From Gymnorhina tibicen (Eukaryota; Chordata; Aves; Passeriformes; Artamidae), in contig VXAZ01018985.1 of the NCBI GenBank assembly GCA_013399875.1, positions 1,414,693-1,478,692 on the forward strand: a stretch of DNA of 64,000 nt, read 5' to 3'. The position numbers and the translations under genes were made by a program. The notes below the pieces were generated by a model. That model was not told the DNA's origin and searched no databases. It saw only the letters and a program-made list of their open reading frames with translations. Numbering within the stretch: the stretch's first letter is position 1; each line of letters opens with the position of its first letter. Shown here piece by piece: positions 23,514-37,222 of this stretch.

Positions 23514-25275
23514 TTAAAAAATATTAGTGTTATAATAGGCTGGACTAGTTGTACTACCTCATCTTAAATTTTTTTTAAACGAGTAGTCAATATCCAAACT
23601 CCATCTGAGCAGTTTAGGGTGCATACACTTCACATTTATCACTTCACTGTGTTTGCAAGCCAGCCCCGCTATTCTGAGAGAGCTGAAGGCCAAAGCAGTA
23701 TCTCTCAATAACCTTCCTGTTTCCATGAAGCACTGCAGGACACAGCAGGGTTACATTATTGTGAATCCTTGGATGAGTATCATTCCACAGCAATTCCTCC
23801 CTGTCATCTGAGGAACAGGGTTTTGGATCTTGCCTACAGGAAGATTTTTGACACAGGACATATATGGTCATACAAGCTGACTGCTGCTGATATAAAGAAG
23901 TCCCATAAAGCTCTGGCCTGTCTCTATTCTGTGCAGGAAATGACTCCACAGTGAGTCCTAAAAATATCCGAAAGGTTTCTAGGTTTTTCCTTGGCCTGAG
24001 GAAAATTTTGGCTTTGGCCAGCTCTATACTTTAGCAAAGGGGCCTGCCAGAAGCAACGGATTTTGTTAGAGCTCACCAGTTGTTCACCAATATAATCACC
24101 CCAAAGACGCTCTGCCGCCTAAAACAGACAAAAACAGGCTTGGCATTGTTACAGCCTGTGGTGAGGGGAGAACGGCTGTCCCTCCACCTTCTATCAGACT
24201 GGTGAAACAAAGGAAAGAAAAACAACACTTTCCTCCGTTGCAGTCCTGTCCCAGTCAGTCACAACTGGACACCTGTACCTGACTCTGGGTGTGGGCTCCT
24301 TACCAAAGCCTGTGCTCAGTACACAGGCAGCAGCTATGACCCAAAATGGAAAGAAAGGCCATTTTTATATAACTTTATCTGAAAAAAAGAAACACCCTGG
24401 ATAGGGAAGGTCGCTTTTTTGACAAGCAAACGTCTTGATTGATCCAATGTGAGAGATGGAAAAACCTCCCATGTCTCCAAAAATATACAAGAGTAATTGA
24501 ACAATTTGGGCTCACTGAGGTGTGGACGGCACAGCTAGGAAGTGCTGGCACAATTCTTCAGGGCTTGACAGCTCCTTGGGAAGAGTCTATTTTTTTGTAG
24601 GCTGCTCATTAACCAGGATTCTCTGTAACACTTGGGATAGCCCCAGGACCTTAATCAATTGTCTTTTCTCAGTAGAAAACTAGACAGTCTAGCAAAATGT
24701 AATCTTGGTGCACATAACAGGCCACTCCCTGCACTGGGTTGTATTTTATGGGGTGTGAGACCCAGGTAGCTATATGCAGTCAAATTACAGATTTGTTTAA
24801 GGATAGCAAACAGTCAATAGTGAATACAACATTATGGACTGCTTATTTTAACAAAATAATATATCAAAAAGCCCCCATAAAAAGTAATTCAGTTCCAAGG
24901 AATCAATAGAAAGAGGGAGACGAGGCACCTTCCAGAGGTAGCTACATCCCATCCACACCCTGTGGCTGCTGATGGGGAATGGCAGTAGGTTCCTCTGTCA
25001 GACAGCCCCTCCTGGGTGTCCCCTGGGACCAGGTGGCCTCAGCCCTGCACATCAGCAGCAGCCCCAGCTCTCTCTGTCAGCTGAGCAGCCCGGGCCCTGG
25101 ACAATATCCAGATGTCCATCCTTTTACCCTTCCTTTAGGCTACTGCTCTGATAAGAACGGAAAGTTTATGAGAGCGTATGGAAACAAAAAAAGAGCAGGG
25201 CTCAGTAACTCACCAGTGAGAGTCCCTGTGGTGGTTGTATTTTATTTAATGACTTCTCATACAAGCACTGTCCCT

Positions 25276-25305
25276 CCTGAAGGTACTAATCCTGAAGGTA
25301 CTAAT
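25276..25305 (+). repeat. 15-bp perfect tandem duplication
   Basis: CCTGAAGGTACTAAT occurs twice in direct succession, followed by a partial third unit (CCT). The unit length is a multiple of three and preserves the plus-strand open frame 24979-25377, in which it encodes PEGTN twice. The frame matches no family I know. Confidence 0.85.
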
Positions 25306-26048
25306 CCTCCAAATCCTTGGGGAACCATCTTTTTAGAGGGGGCTATAAAGCCTTTGAAATATACATTAATACAATAGTAAAAAAACAAGTGCTTCCAAAA
25401 CCTTGGGAATATCCATGAATAGTGGCAGCAGTTCTGGCTGTATATTTGCTAGGTCTCAAAAATTCAAATGATCTGGTAGTCCTGCTTTTGCTGGCTTACT
25501 TTTTTTTCCCCCACCTTGGTGGCTGGTTGAGAGAAATACGGGTTATTCTTTCAATTGAAAAGTAAGTTTTTTTGTCTCTGTAGTATTAATAAAAATCCAC
25601 GCTCCTTAAATACCTAGCTCATTGTTTAGCAGTGATAGTTAGAATAATGGAAATGTAAAATATTTGCTGATTCAAAAGATATTTGGGATTGTTTGTTAAG
25701 TAGCACAGCCATGTGATATGCTAGTGTGTTACATAGGGGTGAAATGTGTTTAGATAGATGATGAGAATGATTGAACTCTGGGGCATGAGCTGTGTTTCAT
25801 CAAGGTGTTTTTTGCCTTTTGCTGATTTGTCACCAAAGGGTTTAATAGATACTCTGAAGTCACTATGTCCATAAACATGTTGCAAATGTGGAGTTGAGGT
25901 AATTCCAAATGTATTGCAGATCAGAGGAATGAGGTGTCTCAAACACAATAATGAATACATGTGGGCAAAGAAATAAATTAAAATTTTGGGGCTATGAAAG
26001 AGACTGTTGGAAAAAAGTGCTTCACATGTTTATCCAAGATGACAGCTT

Positions 26049-26106
26049 GATGGGTTTTGATGATCCTGACAGGTCCTTTCCAATTCAGAATATTCCATGG
26101 TTCTAT
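26049..26106 (+). mobile_element. Short CR1 3' tail
   Basis: GATGATCCTGACAGGTCCTTTCCAATTCAG followed by ATATTCCATGGTTCTAT matches the last 50-60 bp of CR1 in the sense orientation, with several substitutions in the terminal repeats. No CR1 body or tRNA-like head precedes it, so it is a severely 5'-truncated LINE copy, or the tail of a SINE whose head is lost. Confidence 0.75.
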
Positions 26107-26211
26107 TGCCTTTAGAAGCAGTCGGGACTTTTGTTTTACGGGTCCAACATTCTTTCACTATGCACAGAATAGCAAATTGCTGGTAATGGTTTGCTTCAGA
26201 AGGGGGCTTTG

Positions 26212-26250
26212 TAGTAATAATAATAGTAATAATAATAATAATAGTAATAA
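26212..26250 (+). repeat. Interrupted (TAA)n microsatellite
   Basis: TAA/AAT trinucleotides run for about 39 bp, broken at intervals by TAG variants (GTAATAATAATAGTAATAAT pattern). On the minus strand it produces an artificial poly-leucine stretch. It is a plausible length-variable marker. Confidence 0.93.
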
Positions 26251-29200
26251 AGTTTCTCTTGAAATGAGTGTATACTTTCTACACCACATTGTGATGGTCA
26301 GAAGTGCACCAGCAAGAGTGCCAAAGATTAAGTAGGCACTGTAAGATCTCAGTTCAGTCTGAGAGTCATCAGTATCTTTCTCTCTGTGTCCCAACACTGC
26401 TGTTCCAGGCTTCTCAGTCAGATTCATTCCACTTCTTGCATATATTTATTTATTATTATCATCTGTGTTATATATAGACTTGTAAAACCGCAATTGTTTT
26501 CAGAGATACTGCATAGAACAATGTTGAAAAATGTAAAATATTACTAATCAATATGGTAATAAGAGGCTTCTAATGCAAACCCCTACAAATGACCTGAATT
26601 TGCAATGCATGAGATCAAAACAGGATTAATATCCTGCTGATTTGCTGTAATTCTACCATCATCTAGAAGAAGCAGTGCTGATAAGACAGAAAAAGTGTTA
26701 AAGGACATTGCTTATTTCATATGTGATCCAGTACCTTTTAGAAGTAATTGGCATTTCAAAGGAAGAAGTGTAAATGAAAATACAGATTGAGGCCAGTACT
26801 TTCCATGGTCAGGTTATAAACAATCTTTCCCATTCACTATCTACAAGAATTATTTCACACCTTTGCTCTGGAAGTGATAGTCACTTGGCATTAGTCACTA
26901 GTCAATAAATTAGGTGGTTGGAATAATGTTGGAACCCTATGACTGTGCTCTTTTAAAAGTAAGGGGAAAAAAAGTCTTTTCACTCTCTTTTTCCTATGCT
27001 CTGAGTGAAGTTAATGCTACTGTTGTTTCCCATGACTATCATCCTATATTCATCTGTGCTCTTAAATGTCTGCCTCAAGTCCAATTCATATGTGTGGATT
27101 CCTGCAATGTGAGAATTCAGTGGGACTGGAAACTGTCAAAGAGCAAAGAATACTGCAGTTTCTTATTTTAAGAAATCTTGATCTACTATAAAACAAGATG
27201 ATATTTTTTCTCCCATGTATTTTGCAATCAGCTAACATGCATTCCTCATTCATGGACTACTCTGACTTAGAGATTTCACATCATAAAACTTAAATAAATT
27301 TGTTATTTTAATTCCAGTAACTTCTAGAGGCATTAACTAAGGTGAGGTAATTTTAGATATTGGACGTATTTTTTCTAAGAGATGCATCCCATCATTCTTA
27401 AAGACTTTATATATAAGATCTTACACAGCCTACTTACTCTTTGTCTCAGTACTCTTTGCTGCAGGGTTACATCACAGGCTAAAAAACACAGGGTTATTAT
27501 TTTGAATATTATTGTCTCTATTTTGCAGAGTGCTTCCTGGCTATGCCCAAACCTCAAGGAAGTCTGTGGCAGAATGAAACCTATGGATTAAGCAGAGTAA
27601 TTTTCATAACTTTCTTTATGGTTTTTGACTGAAAACTGAGCTGCCTACAAAAAAAATTGGGGGTGGGGGTGGCATATACACAAATGTGTAAAGTAATCTT
27701 AGCAACATTTTTGTCCTGATGATGACAATGTGTAGATTTGTTTTCATATGTGACTTGCAGTGATGGAAGTCAACCACATGGACTTTTCCAACAATTTAAA
27801 CTACAAAGTGAGAAAAAAAGGGTGAGTCAGCATGTATAGCACTGAACCTTGACCTTCCTTGTGTCTATTTTTAGGTGACCTAAATCACAGTGCGTATTGA
27901 TTTCTTTCTCATGGAGTAGTTCAGTGAGGTTTTAGCAAAGTTCTCACAAAGATATTTTTCAGTAGGATAAATGAACACACATTTCATCAATGTATTTCAT
28001 CAATGGTATATCATCAAATGCAAATTCCCTGGGAACTCAGAGTAGCAAAGTTTAGTATTTTACACCACTGTCAGTCCAAAAGGACATCTGCTCCTGCGCA
28101 GATTATATTAAAAATAGATATTGAATGATACTAAAAATAGAGAGGGAAAGAACCCAACAAAACCCAGTAGAAATGTGGTTTTCCTATTGACTTTGTGATT
28201 TCAACTATTTATATTTCACATCTTTCCCTTGTACAGGATGCAATAAAAAGATGTAAGCTTAAGAGTGTATTTCCATCCCCACTAAAGGTGTTAATTAAAA
28301 GGGTGACACTGTAAGTAAATGTCACAAAATATCTTCATTTGAAAGCTATTATTATTCTAAATTGGAAATAAATGCTATTTAGAACTACTTGTATACTCAT
28401 CACGTTTTTCTTCCTCATAATGAGGCTCATAGCTATTTCCATCCTAGTTTTTCAGAGGAATGACTGCAGAAATAGGGATAACCAGATAGTTTAATGCCTT
28501 ATTTTAAAAGTGCTACTAGGATTAATTGCCATCAGTGCAATGCCATCTGTCATTGTCCCACAACATGTAAGCATCCAATTAGCAAATCCAGGATGCAGTT
28601 TAATTAATCAAATGCAGCATTTCAAATTTAAGACTCCTTATTTTTCTACTCAGTTCAATAACCCCTTGTTTCTTTTAATATGGTCTCATCTCAGCCCTTT
28701 TTTTTCTTCTCTTTGTATTACCTCACCTTCAGGTTGCATCTTAAAATTGCAATTAGGAAAAAATATTTTTTCACATTTTTATGCACTTTTCCTATCATTT
28801 ATACAAAGACCTAATTTAGAAATATGGTAGATAGTCTTTTTATTCAAAGTACAACCTAATTGAAAAGATTAATTATGTTTTTGACCTTCACATTTGAAAA
28901 ATAAAAATATTTTTGGCTATAGCTGCCTAGATTTTATTCATATACAGGTTAAAATGTCAACAAATTGCATTAAGCACAGCAACAACTTTCATTCATTATC
29001 TTTATTCCTCTGAAGAAAGAGTCTGGTAGGCTCTCTTGCCTATATACGTTTGTGATTCAGTGAAATACAATGACATTGCGTTGGAAGAGAATATTGAGGA
29101 AATTGGTTTCTAAGCTTGGATTATTTTGTAGTAGGAGAGGGGTTTTTTCATCAAATTTGATAAATAACTTCTCTGATAAATGAGTTTTACTTCTATAATA

Positions 29201-30389
29201 CTGCCTGCCATGATGTGATAGAATATTTCCAAAGCACATATTATTCCTAGTGGTGATAGCAGAAATGCTGAACATGCTTGACTATTTGATTCTGTAGGAA
29301 TGCTTTTGTAGCTTCTCCTTTTGTTCAAATGGTCAGCACTAGATACTAATTCTATCTCATCATTTTATTCTGCTGCTGTCAAAATGATCACAGTGGAAAA
29401 TAATTGTTTCTGAACATGCTTTATAAGAATAGAAATGGCATTTTGCTGTCTAAAATGTTTGTATTGAGTGGACTGGCCCTAGATTATTCTGAGATAATAA
29501 ATGGTAATCATAGTACTGAGGAAGACATCTGACCCCCAAAGCAGGAATGTATATTTTTGAGCATTACAGGGACAGCCTTACATTTTTATTATTGTTTACA
29601 TTGAACACTGGACTGTTTTCTCATCATTTGTTTGAAGATAATTCCAGAAACACAGTTTTAAAAAATACAGAACAGAAAATAGAGTGAATAAAACAACCTT
29701 TTGATACTTTCAGCTGTCATTCATTACTAATCGTTTATCATTCCTAAAAGTTATGTAGCTGTATTACCACCCAGAATGGAATAGGCCTTGCTTGGATTGC
29801 ATCCTGGAATTATGGCAATTGAGATAAAAGTCTTTCAGCAGTTCCTTTGACCCCTTCTTAATCTATGCTAATTGCTGGGTCAGTATTCTGGGAAAAAAAA
29901 GTAATAATAAAACCCATATTTAAAATGATGCTGAAATTATTTCATACATAACCCTGAATGCTGGCACTCTGAGATCAGTGACTATAACCCCTAAATCTCA
30001 TTTCCACCCTCTTTCACATATACATGTTCTTTGATCCTTTCAGTGACAGTGTGTGAGTGGCAATAAAATTACAGGCTATTTTGTGCAGCAGCATGCTTAA
30101 GATACCAGACCAGGGTGATGAATGTCTGTGGGGAGAGCTGACTTAAATTGTGGTCAATACTATGGATCAGATTTGTAGAAGAAAAAAGGATCTTTAAGAA
30201 ATACAATTCGTTATTAAGCAAGACTTAATTGCACTTCTGCTTCCTCCCTGATGTCTCAGAGCACGTTTTTCCAGAAGAGAGAGTGATGCCTTCTGTATCT
30301 TGCCATGCCACCCACCTTCTGTGTAAAATGATCCCTAAGTTTCAGCCCTTGGCCCTCAGCTGTGTTACCACTGGGCTGAAACACACACA

Positions 30390-30462
30390 TCACATCTTCA
30401 AAGATATGAACTCGTGATATGATATGATTCAAAGATATGATATCATGATATCACATCTTCAA
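30390..30462. repeat. 31-bp tandem duplication with internal palindrome
   Basis: A unit starting TTCAAAGATATGA occurs at 30397-30427 and again at 30428-30458; the second halves differ. The pair is bracketed by two copies of TCACATCTTCAA at 30390-30401 and 30451-30462. The second unit contains a 16-bp perfect palindrome, TGATATCATGATATCA, at 30438-30453. Replication slippage through a hairpin would explain the arrangement. Confidence 0.85.
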
Positions 30463-33400
30463 GATTCCTTGACCTTTGACTGTAAATTCCTTATTTCTCC
30501 TGTGTTATTGAAAGACTACTTCCAGTGAGTGCACATGAAAAGTAGGAGCGACAGGACAATGGCAAGATCAGGCCTTGAAAATTGTCTGCTATTTACCAAC
30601 ACAGGAAAAACGGAATATATTCTATACTTGCAAACACAGAAACATGTAGGGGTTTGTACTGTTTTGCCTCTTCAGCATTTTCTCACAAGTTTTAAAATAG
30701 CTATAAGCTGTTGGTGTGTGCTAATGTAGGCTGGTATTCACGCTTTCATCACTGATCTTTCCCCTCTGCCTTTCTCACCACTAAGAAGGGTCTGTGTATG
30801 GGCTTCCTCAGAAGATTTTGTATTCATTCACCACTGCAAAAATGCGGTTCTGCAGATGTCTGATACTTCTCATAAGACTAACTACAGAAATTTTAAAGGT
30901 CTTCTTTTAAGTGGCAAAGGAAATTGCCAAACAAGATAAGCTAGCTGAGCAATGCAAAGACCTTGATATACAAAGCAATGTGGTCATTGAGAGGGATATG
31001 CAGGTGGGGCTGTGATCCAAAAATCACTCTTTTGGTTGCTGTCTGATCCTATAGGACGTGTCTTGCTGAGGACTGGGAAAAAGTGCTTGTGCTTGTGAAG
31101 ATCTTTGCCACACTGACAAAGCTTGAGGATCTGTCAGTGTGACATTACTGATGTTTTTATGTCAAATCACGACTGCTCCATGTGCACCTCTGGAGCCCCC
31201 ATAACCCATACAAGACACCAGCAGGGAGGACTCTGAGGCAAGAACATATGTTCCATTTTTCCCAGGGGCTGTGAGGGATGTGAAAGATGTGATGTGGGTA
31301 CCACCCCCCAACACTGTTTCCAAGCTGTCATCCCACACAGTGCCTCTTGGAAACTCAGTCTGGTACACCTTAACCAGGGGAGTTTAGAGAAGGCTTTTGG
31401 GTGAGGTTCACCCTGGGTACTCATCCCAGCCCCTGGGGGATTTTCAGCTGTGGAGATCGGGTGTCACAGGAAATACAAGGGGAAGACATTTGAGTGGCAG
31501 CATCAATAAACCAGGGTAGTTCTGCCTCCACATTCATCTTTGTGCTTGAAAAGGTCATGTCACTGAAGTGAAGAGGACAGAGGGCAAGCAAAGCAAACAC
31601 AAGACCTCATGGTGCTTGCTCTCAGGGAAAGACTAACAGCTCACACAGTCCCCCTCAACAATCAATAACGTTCACATTATTCACCAGCTCAAGAAATGGG
31701 AGTTGTACAGAGGCAGGCACAGACCTCCCTTGGCCGGTCCAGCATGGGCCAGGTGCTCCTCCTCCTCTGCGGAGAGGCAGGGCACTCCACCACACCTCCC
31801 CAAGGACGTGCTCTTGCACTGCACTACAGGCAGAGCAGAGTGCACACACATGCACTTGCCTGTGCTAAACAAAGTCACAAAATAGAAGCTTAAACCCAGC
31901 GGTGTTGGATGTCTAGGAATTAAAAGTTTGTGCAAAGCCTGTTAAAAATTAGATAAAGATTCAGTGTCTTGTGTTTGTCAGGGGATCCCATTTCCCATAT
32001 AATATTTTGCAATATTCCTAGTATTTTTCACTTCCTTATAGACCAAGACTGATCCTACTTTGCTTCTGAGAACCGATTAAACATTTTAAAGCAAAGTGTT
32101 TGGGTGTGGAGTTGAGTTTTATTTGGCAGACATGAGAGAGAAGCATAAAAAGTGATATCTGTTTTTCTCAGAGAAACCACGTAACTCCTCTGCCAAAATA
32201 AAATCAAAAGTATCGGCAACACATGATTATTTTCACTTTCTGTTAATGTAATACTGCATATAAGTATAAATATTTCATAGGGAAATTCAACATAGAGATG
32301 CTGGTGATTATATTGCCTTTTACTAATGGTAAAAACCAGAACATATCCAGCAAATTTAATGACAGTAGAAGAGATGAACCCCCCCCCCATAAATTTAGTG
32401 AAAAGGCTTACGAGGAAGTAGATGACATTAAAGCATAGCTGTAGTAGCTGGTCATAATTTTCTTCTCTGCGACATGGCACTACGCTTCACTGATCGTATA
32501 GAGGTCAACATAGGATTTTTTGATGGTAAATCATAACATTTATGAAAAATTTGCTTATATCTGCTGTTGTGTACCTATGAAGAAGCAATAAAACACTAAA
32601 TTGTTGACTATCACTAGCAGAAAACCAGGTAAATCTTTGAAGCATCAATGATTAAATAACAGAATTTTAACATTTCTTATTTAACTGGTTTTTGACACAT
32701 ATCCATTTTTACATGAGTTTCAGAAAAGTACAGTGTGCATCAGTTTTCTTTGCATTCAGAATCAGTTATCCATGGCACAAAACACTAAAGTCAAAGAGCA
32801 GAGAAACACAATTATGGTAGGACAATATCCTGCCTTGGAGAGGCCTCAGAACAAACTCTGATATGCAATGAATCAATATACAGTTGCCATGGCAACCTTC
32901 AGGGATCACATTTGACCTTGCCAAAGGAATCCTTCCTTTAAGAAACAGGCAAACAAGAGTGTTTGCTGCATGAACCCTTGTAGTCCTGATCAAACCGGAA
33001 CACCAAGTTCTGAACAGCCTTGCAGCATCTGAGGTGTCAGATGTGTAAGAAAAAATAATGCATTAAATTGTGGCTCCATGTTTGATGTTTCCTTGAGGTT
33101 ACAAGTATGGAAACAAATTGGAATTCTAAGTATCTTGGTATCAGATTCTGCTTGTATAGAATGAGTTGCAGAAAAAAACAATCAGAAGATCACATTGTCT
33201 GTCTGTGAGTTTACTGTGTTTTATTATACTATCTTGAATCATGGTTTTTGGAGGAGGGATTAGCAAACGTAGTGAATATGCATCGTGGCTAATCTTGGGC
33301 TATAGGATCTCTTGTGTCTGTGAAAAACCGAGCTGTTGTCAACTACTTTATTACTACCTGGCAACAATTAAGAATACACTTTAAAATATGCCAGAAGCAA

Positions 33401-35532
33401 AAAATACTAAACAAGAGGGGGGTAACTGGGGTACTTCCGTTGGTCTTGGAGACTAATCATTGCCTCCACGGATGCTTTGAGGCTAAAGGGGTGCGTATAG
33501 GTGTAAGCTGCTCAAATGGCGTAATGCCTCTTGCCTTGTTGTTTTGCAGTATTCACCATATGCAGGCAGTACAGATCCTTCGTGTTTTAATAATGCTTCT
33601 CTTGATGTACAGCTACTTATTATTTCCTGACTGTTAATTTTTACAAGCTTTCTTTCTTGAATTACTGACACATGGCGTATTATGGCTTCATTCTCTTACA
33701 ACTGTGCTGTTTGAACACATAAAAAAATAAAAGCTTGTATTATGCCTAGGGACACTTTAAAACATAATCTAATAAAAATCTTTAATATGTAGTTCTTGCT
33801 CTTTGGGGAGGTTTATGTACAGCAGCTTTGTGTTCTGTTCCCTGGTGAGTCTTTGTATGGAACTATATCTGACATCAATATCAAGCAGATCAAATTGTTT
33901 GGGTTTCTTATTTTCTCCAATTTCAGGATTTTTTTTCCTGAAAGGATTGTAAAATACAGAAAAATGGAATCACTGCCTCTCAGCTGAGGAGAAAAGTTCA
34001 TACTAAGAAACCTGCTAGTTTGATAAAGTGTGTTGACGGATTTTCAAATGACAGGAGCTAGGAGGTGATGGAACCTGTGTAAGTTAATACATGTGCATCT
34101 TTCTCTGCGCTCACTTTTTCTAGGTTTACCTTTTGATTGGCCTTAACCTAATTAATTTTACATTTTTTGCTTTTAGAAAACTTTTCCTTATAATGTGGTT
34201 AATTTTCAGGATAAGAAAAATATAAGTTTAGGGGAAATATTTGATTTCTAATTAAATTTAGGTTTCTGAATGATTTGTACTTTTGCTAAAGGTGTTCCAT
34301 TAGGAGTAGGGTTCTGGGTGCTGTGTGTTAAGTTGCCCTAAGGCAGTAAGATCTACAGCCTCTCTGTTGTCATCTGCATCTTCTTTTTGAAAAAGAGAAA
34401 ACTTCATTTGAAAAAAAAATTGTAGATGTAAGAAAAAACTCCATGACCTTTTTCAGCCCGCTTCAGTGCACACATTCTATCAAATTTTCTTCCGGTTTCA
34501 AACCATTTGTATTTCTTCAGAGTCCCTTTATGTTTGGATAATGGTGTACTCTTAATAACAAACCATGTGTGATTTACTTAGTGCATCACTGGAAAAATGC
34601 AAACCCAAGTCATGAATGGTAAACAGTAAAAACTGTTTTCCTCTAACAAATTAGATAAATCATTTGTAAAAATTATGTGTCATTATAGAAACAAAATTGG
34701 GATATTATATGCAAGGTGTTTAGATCTGTTTAAGTTAAGCACAAAATTGAATTTTGTCCTTCTTTCATGGTTTTATTCTGCAGGGAGTTAATTTTAGATT
34801 TGACACTTTCCCACAGTTTTTAGTATTAAATAGTGCCCCAATACTTTTTTTCATCACAATATTTTATTTTCCAGTTCTCACCTTTTTTTTTAATTTTAAT
34901 TAAGATAATGTATGTGATATGGCTGTAGTTACAGTGTCTGACCTTTCAAATAACTGTACTCTTCCCAAATACTAGTCCAGTTGGCAAGAAGAATATGGCT
35001 TCAAATCAAGACCTGTGTTTTATGTCAGGCTATTTAGCTCTGTGAGGAGCTAGGAAAGCTGGGGCAGGATGGGGCCAGGCTGGTAGGCTCCTGCAGGCAT
35101 GGAGGCTCCTAATGTTAGTACATCACTGATATCAGACAGGTTTGAGGTGCCCAGGGACAGGAGGGTCATAAAAAAACCAGAGAGGAAATCAGAAGTATAT
35201 GAAAAAATCTTCCTCATTCAGTATTTTTAACACACCCTAAGAAAGATAGAAAAAAGATGCACAGAAGGCAGCACGAACTTGCACTGTTCTATAAAAATCT
35301 CTGACAGGATCTTGCATCTTTCTGTTAGTTCATATGAGCACACAAAACTGCTTTTATCAACGTGCTAAGAGGCCTTTAAGATACCACCTCTCCATTCAGC
35401 AAGCCTTGCTGCAAAGAAACTGATGTTTACCAAAACTTGCTCTCAGTGTTGGCATAAATTTACCAAGAGGCTCCTGTAGCAAGGGAAGCTCTGACTAGAG
35501 AGAAGAAAATATGCTTAATGATGGTGGTGGTT

Positions 35533-35594
35533 TTGGATGGCCAAACAGAGGAACACTAGGGGTCCCTTCCAGCTGAAGCTGTTCTAGGATATAT
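35533..35594 (+). mobile_element. Degenerate CR1 3' tail
   Basis: TTGGATGGCC, then AGGGGTCCCTTCCAGCTGAAGC, then TTCTAGGATATATG resembles the sense CR1 terminus (GGTCCCTTCCAACTC... ATTCTATGAT) with heavy divergence. Only the last 60 bp or so are present. A chance match is possible but the order of both blocks is right. Confidence 0.5.
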
Positions 35595-37222
35595 GTTTTT
35601 TTCTTACCTAAATAGAACAAGTCCCTTCTGTTTCTGTTTTAGTGCTAAGAAGCTTCCTGGTACAGTGCTTTGTGGCACAAAGCAGTATATCTGCTGCTTA
35701 AGCTTCCATTTGCTAAACCATTAATAATTGGGTTTCATTCATTCTTCTTTCTTTGATATCAGAATTACCAAATCACCCCCCAGTGCATGTTCCCTATCAG
35801 GCAAAACTGCTGGATTAGAAACATCTGTAAGGCTTCATTTATCAGGCTTTCAAACTCTGCTACTGAGCAGGGTTATTTAGCACCTTATGGGCCTATTCAG
35901 TTGTAATCCTTCATAAACTGCCTTTTCTTATGTCTTGCCTGTAGGCTTTTATTCTCTAAAATACAATTAGGAGGTTGGTTGCCAACAGAGCAGTTGTTGG
36001 GGCAGGGTAGAGAGTGAGGGAATATGATGGAAATGGGGAAAGACTGACATCAGTGAGATAGGGGAAGGAAGCATGAAGCAATTTAGGAAAAAGATGCAGA
36101 GGAGCATGATCAAGACCCAGGTAGAAAATACACTAACCTATCACAACAGTAAGAGCTGAAGATCAAGGCAACATCTGTCACAAGAACTGCAAGGAGCCTT
36201 GAAGCCTGTTTAGCTTGCAGAAGATGGATGCACCTAGCATATGATGGTTAGGAAAAGGATTTAGCAAAGTTGGGAGTTAAGAAGGCATATTCCTTCTAAG
36301 GCATAAAACTAAAAAGACCGTATTTCAATACTACTTTCTTTCACTTAGGTCTCATGTTACACTAGTGTGAGATGAGGTTTCTCATCTCTCAGGTCCACCA
36401 GAATGGCACAAGTATTGCTCAAAGTCTTTGTATGCTAGAGTAGAAATTCACTTTTCTTCCTCTCTTACAAAATCTCCCCGTAAGCCCAGCTGTGACCATG
36501 TGGCTACAGAGGTCATGCAGGCTCTCAGACTTGCAAACCTGAATGACAAGGATGCCACACCCCCCGACCGTGCCTCAGTTTTGCTTTCTGTCAGCCAGCG
36601 TGTAGCCTGCTGCTTTTCCAGGGCCAGCACAAGCAGGGGAGCACCATGGGTGGCTGAGCTGTGACAGGGAGCAGCGGCTTGTGGGGATGGAAAAGCACGC
36701 TGCCTTGGCCACTAGCAGTGATTACACTCTCTCATTTCCCTGTGGGGAACAGAACTCCCCAGAGCTTTGCTTTCTTCTTTCTCTGGATCTCTTCTTTTCT
36801 CTTCCCTCTCCTGCTTCCTCCATTCTTCTCCTTACCACAGCACAGTAGTCAATGCCCCTAATATCTGGGGGAACAGTTTATGTTAGTTGCACAAAGAGAA
36901 ATTTAGAACTGATTCTCCTTTTTCTTTTCCCAGCTGGATTTTCTTCCTCCTGATAGTTTTAACTTAGCCACATTTGCTGACTGTCTTCTCTTAATTTTAT
37001 TAATGTCAACTGGCAGCACACAACTTAAGTATTCCTCACACAAGGGTAAGAGAAATATTTCAGACAAGCAGCTAGGTTGGCCAAAATCATGCAGCTTTCA
37101 GTTGAGTCTGTGCTAAATTTGCTCACTAGTTTTACAAGAGCCCACAAACAAAAAATGTTTCCTCCAGAGCAATCCTGAGAGCTGAAAAGTAAGTTTGAAA
37201 AAAATGTTCAGGAACTTCATAT
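35595..37222. other. Unique non-coding DNA
   Basis: No repeat or coding region recognised. A moderately GC-rich part at 36470-36720 has overlapping frames on both strands (36428-36664 plus, 36448-36630 minus) without known motifs. It is followed by pyrimidine-rich DNA at 36765-36840. Confidence 0.55.

Larger units (their letters stand above)
22977..26048. other. Mostly unique DNA right of the LTR
   Basis: AT-rich single-copy DNA alternating with GC-richer patches (about 24230-24320 and 24940-25110). It contains the second copy of the 43-bp repeat and a 15-bp in-frame tandem duplication within an open frame of 132 codons (24979-25377). I looked for retroviral gag, pol or env motifs next to the LTR and saw none, which supports reading the LTR as solo. 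Confidence 0.5.
26107..35532. other. Long unique non-coding interval
   Basis: About 9.4 kb without recognised genes or interspersed repeats. It contains an interrupted TAA microsatellite, a G-rich run at 27659-27671, a palindromic tandem duplication at 30390-30462, and GC-richer patches at 31150-31480 and 31690-31850 with overlapping meaningless frames on both strands. A ten-base C run lies at 32379-32388. The longest frame is on the minus strand at 32055-32480 (141 codons, hydrophobic, no family). Sequence near 29795-29885 (AATTATGGCAATTGAG... GCTAATTGCTGGG) has the look of conserved non-coding DNA, unverified. Confidence 0.55.

Noticed and set aside
22977..25600. Possible internal region of a provirus next to the degraded LTR
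   Set aside because: No primer binding site, polypurine tract, gag, protease, polymerase or envelope motif was found, and no second LTR copy lies to the right.
26158..26427. 89-codon frame with a poly-leucine run
   Set aside because: The leucines come from the TAA microsatellite read on the minus strand.
31690..31850. GC-rich patch that might be a CpG island or LTR
   Set aside because: Few CpG, no TG...CA borders with target duplications, no TATA/AATAAA order, and the overlapping frames have no motif.
32055..32480. 141-codon minus-strand frame with hydrophobic stretches
   Set aside because: No family resemblance, AT-rich codons by composition only, no splice or promoter context; at chance level for the window.
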